Positions 32,259-34,830 of a stretch of 34,830 nucleotides of DNA are shown here, piece by piece. Where the stretch lies: positions 1 through 34,830 of the forward strand of contig CABUWG010000020.1 of the NCBI GenBank assembly GCA_902495305.1, read 5' to 3'. Within the stretch, counting starts at the first letter, position 1, and the number at the start of each line of letters is the position of its first letter. Origin of the DNA: an uncultured Pseudomonadota bacterium. GTDB taxonomy: Bacteria > Pseudomonadota > Alphaproteobacteria > RF32 > CAG-239. Both the position numbers and the translations under genes were made by a program. Below the pieces are notes generated by a model, which saw only the letters and a list, made by a program, of their open reading frames with translations, was not told where the DNA came from and ran no database searches.

Positions 32259-34478
32259 ATGAGTTTATTTGGTGCATTACAGTCAGGTATTTCAGGATTG
32301 GCGGCTCAGTCTACCGCGATGGGCGCAATCTCTGACAATATCGTCAATGTAAACACTGTGGGGTATAAGAACAATACCACATCCTTTCAGACTTTGGTTA
32401 CCAAACAGACCTCAAGTTCGTACTATTCCCCGGGCGGCGTGCAGCCGGTATCCAAACAGGGCGTAAATGTTCAGGGCTTGCTGTCTTCCACCTCATCGTC
32501 CACGGCTTTGGCCATTAGCGGCAACGGCTACTTTGTCGTCAATCAGGCGGCCAATCCGGGCGAAGGCGATTTGTGGGCTTATACCCGTGCCGGCGATTTC
32601 AATATTGATGAAAACGGCTATCTGAAAAATACCGGCGGATTTTATGCCCAGGGCTGGTCTCTGCTCCCTTGGGACGGCAACCCGCAGGCCAGCACCGTCA
32701 ATATCAACGGCGTTAACTATATGAAGGCTTATTATGCCAGCGACGGCAGCACCGTCTATATTAACGACAATATTATTGACCCGAGAAACTTAAAGCCGGT
32801 CAACCTGTCAACCATCGGCGGTACGGCAACGGCCACCAAACAAATCAGTTTTGGCGCCAACCTCCCGTCCAGTGATGAAATTTACAATCCTGTCACCGGC
32901 ACCGGCGGCAAACACAAGGTTTCGGCTCTGATCTATGACAGCTTGGGCAACGCCAGCAATATGAGCCTGAACTATTACAAAACCAGTGCCAACGGCTGGA
33001 GCATGACAACTTCTGTTCCGAGCGGCGCGTCCAACGTCAGCCTGCATACGGAAATCCGCGGTCAGGATCAGGTCTATGCCGCAGCCGGACAACTGGAGTT
33101 CACCTCTATTCCTGAAACCGGTTCTGTTATCAGTATCACCACCAACGGCACAACCTATAACTTCCAGTTTGGCAACGGTACATTGACCGATGCCGGTATG
33201 GCCGGAACCAACATCGGCGTTGACATCACTTCTGCCGTATCGGTTGCCGAATTCTCCGAGATTTTTGCAACGGCATTAAAGGATAATCTGCCTGACGGTG
33301 ACCGCTTTGCCGTTCAGAGCAACGGTATCAGCATTACCCAGTCGACCACCGGCGATGCTCTGCGCATTGATGCCAGCCGCGCGCTGTCTTGTGTTCAGAG
33401 TTCTTCCAATCCGAATGAACTGACCGGAATTCCGACAGGCGTCTTTACCGTAGATAAAGTCTCTGATATGCTGACCAACGGTGCGGCCATCAACTTCACG
33501 TCAAAAACTGCCGCCGATTATGTCGGAAAAACCCTGACGATTGATGGTGTTACTTTTGAATTTGTCAATGGTGGGGCGGCAACAGGCAGAAATGTTGCGG
33601 TTGATATCAGTGGTATTGTTAATGGCGCTAACGTTTCTCCCAATGATGTTGTCAAAACTTTAGCGGCAGAAATTCAGGATGCAGATAACGGCATTGTTGA
33701 ACCGGGGCGTTTTGTCGCCAGCGGCAGTACATTGCAGATATTGCCGACTTCTACCGGTCCGGACATTGAACTGAGTACAAATCTCGGCGGCATTGCCAAC
33801 GGCCGTGTCCGCAATGACGGTAAGAACTGGGAGAACTTGGGAGCCGGCCCGGTTACAATTGCCAACGAATTTATCGTTGATGAGCAGGTTGAGCAAGGCT
33901 CTATTGTACCGGCAGTCCGCTTTGACTCACAAGGTACGCCCAAACAGTTTTATGTTTCCAGTATGGCAATAGAGTGGGCTAACGGAGCTCAGGACATGAC
34001 TGGCGCCCAGAACGAGGGCACGCGCATCACCCTGAATATGGGTAATGTCGGAACCAATGACGGTTTGACCAATCTGTCCGGTGACTTCACCACCAACTAC
34101 ATTCGCCAGGACGGCGCCAAATTCGGAAGTTATTCCGGCGTTAGTATTGATGAATCAGGCGTTGTAACCGCTTTGTTTGACAACGGCGAAACCCGCCCGA
34201 TTGCAATCCTGCCGCTGGCAACTTTCTCCAACCCGAACGGCTTGGAATCTCTGACCGGCAACTCTTGGATTGAAACAGACTATTCAGGACAAGCTTTGCT
34301 GAAGAGAGCCGGAACCGACGGCGCCGGAGAAATTGCTTCCAACGCTTTGGAAAATTCAACCGTCGATCTGGCAACAGAGTTTTCCAATATGATTGTAACC
34401 CAGCGGGCTTATTCGGCAGCAACCAAAATTATTACAACCGCCGATGAAATGCTCGATGAATTAACCAGATTGACTTAG
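32259..34478 (+). CDS. flgE: Flagellar hook protein FlgE, long form
   Basis: This 739-residue hook protein has a conserved N-terminus (GALQSGISGLAAQSTAMGAI, then DNIVNVNTVGYKN) and C-terminus (ENSTVDLATEFSNMIVTQRAY and TTADEMLDELTRL). Ordinary FlgE is about 400 residues; the extra 330 or so form a central insertion (about residues 280-530) with two similar blocks, each having a strand motif (ITTNGTTYNFQFGNG and LTIDGVTFEFVNGG), then an NIGVDI/NVAVDI-like segment, a helix, and a closing beta segment. This is a duplicated D2/D3-type surface domain. The ribosome binding site TAGGAGA is strong. It is last in the sigma-54 driven operon and is followed by an intrinsic terminator. It is the probable main hook subunit, as it follows flgD. 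Confidence 0.95.
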   Translation: MSLFGALQSGISGLAAQSTAMGAISDNIVNVNTVGYKNNTTSFQTLVTKQTSSSYYSPGGVQPVSKQGVNVQGLLSSTSSSTALAISGNGYFVVNQAANPGEGDLWAYTRAGDFNIDENGYLKNTGGFYAQGWSLLPWDGNPQASTVNINGVNYMKAYYASDGSTVYINDNIIDPRNLKPVNLSTIGGTATATKQISFGANLPSSDEIYNPVTGTGGKHKVSALIYDSLGNASNMSLNYYKTSANGWSMTTSVPSGASNVSLHTEIRGQDQVYAAAGQLEFTSIPETGSVISITTNGTTYNFQFGNGTLTDAGMAGTNIGVDITSAVSVAEFSEIFATALKDNLPDGDRFAVQSNGISITQSTTGDALRIDASRALSCVQSSSNPNELTGIPTGVFTVDKVSDMLTNGAAINFTSKTAADYVGKTLTIDGVTFEFVNGGAATGRNVAVDISGIVNGANVSPNDVVKTLAAEIQDADNGIVEPGRFVASGSTLQILPTSTGPDIELSTNLGGIANGRVRNDGKNWENLGAGPVTIANEFIVDEQVEQGSIVPAVRFDSQGTPKQFYVSSMAIEWANGAQDMTGAQNEGTRITLNMGNVGTNDGLTNLSGDFTTNYIRQDGAKFGSYSGVSIDESGVVTALFDNGETRPIAILPLATFSNPNGLESLTGNSWIETDYSGQALLKRAGTDGAGEIASNALENSTVDLATEFSNMIVTQRAYSAATKIITTADEMLDELTRLT

Positions 34479-34509
34479 TCTGATTAATTGCAAATTTTCC
34501 CCTAAAGTC

Positions 34510-34538
34510 AGCCCCGCTTTCCCGGCGGGGCTTTTTTT
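34510..34538 (+). terminator. Terminator of the fliK-flgD-flgE operon
   Basis: AGCCCCGC (34510-34517) pairs with GCGGGGCT (34525-34532) over a 7-base loop, followed by a T7 tract. Confidence 0.92.
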
Positions 34539-34578
34539 GTTTTATTCTCATATACTCTCTCGCCTTCCAAAAATCCGC

Positions 34579-34608
34579 TTGCAAAAGTTACAGATTCATT
34601 TATTATAA
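34579..34608 (+). promoter_or_regulatory. Possible promoter ahead of the right-edge gene
   Basis: TTGCAA (34579-34584), an 18-base spacer and TTATAA (34603-34608) would start transcription near 34615, about 180 bases before the next ATG. Confidence 0.4.
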
Positions 34609-34614
34609 CTCTCG

Positions 34615-34795
34615 CAGTCCGGAGACGGATTGTGGTGTCTCAAAAACATCTCCACATAATATCCACCATGGGTGGGGTGCCGGAAATAAGTGCGCTTGCG
34701 TAACGAATAACGGCGACTGTTTTGTGGCAGTTTTTGAGCTCCATCCGCCTATTTTTTAGGCGGATTTTGTTTTAACAAAATCAAGGAGCTAAAAA
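34615..34795 (+). promoter_or_regulatory. Structured leader with internal terminator and SD sequestration
   Basis: This 180-base leader has no gene. CAGTC (34615-34619) can pair with GACTG (34715-34719), closing a domain with internal hairpins (TGTGG with CCACA at 34630-34656, CCACC with GGTGG near 34665-34675). Downstream, ATCCGCCTA (34743-34751) pairs with TAGGCGGAT (34757-34765) before TTTTGTTTT, a terminator. TTTTTGAGCTCC (34731-34742) is complementary, with one mismatch, to the ribosome binding site and start region (34785-34796). It looks like an aptamer plus expression platform, but I recognise no known riboswitch class. Confidence 0.45.
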
Positions 34796-34830
34796 ATGTT
34801 ATCAAGAGAATATAGAAAAAAATGGTATAA
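34796..34830 (+). CDS. Start of an unknown gene cut by the window edge
   Basis: An ATG with an AAGGAG ribosome binding site (34783-34788) opens a frame MLSREYRKKWY that runs off the window. The start is Lys/Arg/Tyr-rich. Too little is present to name it; the good ribosome binding site and the structured leader support a real gene. Confidence 0.55.
   Translation, partial: MLSREYRKKWY

Noticed and set aside
34615..34830. Retron or group II intron start at the right edge
   Set aside because: The leader has inverted repeats and a GTGCG stretch, but no reverse transcriptase is in view and no diagnostic retron or intron domain can be shown.

Overview
The window looks like chromosome of a motile, probably anaerobic, low-GC alphaproteobacterium. 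The evidence is a set of alphaproteobacterial-type genes (FtsB, bactofilin next to an M23 peptidase, class-IIA HAD, FlgD/FlgE/FliK), many Lys/Asn-rich proteins, AT-rich intergenic regions, and the [FeFe]-hydrogenase maturase HydF. An uncultured gut lineage of the Rhodospirillales/RF32 kind is a reasonable inference, but I cannot confirm taxonomy from sequence alone.

Layout. 1-3119: two flagellin genes on the minus strand (one cut by the left edge) with a secreted Sel1-repeat protein between them. The second flagellin has a sigma-54-type promoter about 250 nt upstream. 3638-8492: a plus-strand operon of an aspartate-semialdehyde-dehydrogenase-like protein that has lost its catalytic residues, a large MscS-family channel, and a MurD-type ligase. 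8489-11096: minus-strand KAP-like P-loop NTPase and a hexapeptide-repeat acetyltransferase. They lie beside a tRNA-Thr gene whose 3' part is duplicated as a 45-bp direct repeat around a small palindrome-rich unit. 11564-14369: plus-strand lipoprotein, FtsB, M23 peptidase and bactofilin (envelope and division). 14438-18693: minus-strand genes for an unknown membrane-anchored protein, an atypical HAD protein, HydF, TcdA and TatD. 18733-19815: alanine racemase, divergent from tatD. 19863-21821: a 38-cysteine secreted protein with a predicted solenoid-like region. 21996-23868: accBC. 24125-28284: unknown membrane protein, a secreted HExxH (zincin-like) protein, tRNA-Phe, and a 720-residue orphan. 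28375-34478: flagellar hook genes, with one hook protein on minus and fliK-flgD-large flgE on plus, fired by two back-to-back sigma-54 promoters. 34479-34830: terminator, then a structured leader with its own terminator and Shine-Dalgarno sequestration ahead of a gene cut by the right edge.

How it fits together. The flagellar genes at both ends share sigma-54 control (late-gene logic as in Caulobacter). The centre is mostly envelope biogenesis: D-Glu and D-Ala supply or addition, M23/bactofilin, FtsB, and mechanosensing. The most unusual items are the two apparently active-site-dead enzymes, the tRNA-Thr repeat unit, the KAP NTPase locus, the Cys-rich secreted protein and the right-edge leader RNA.
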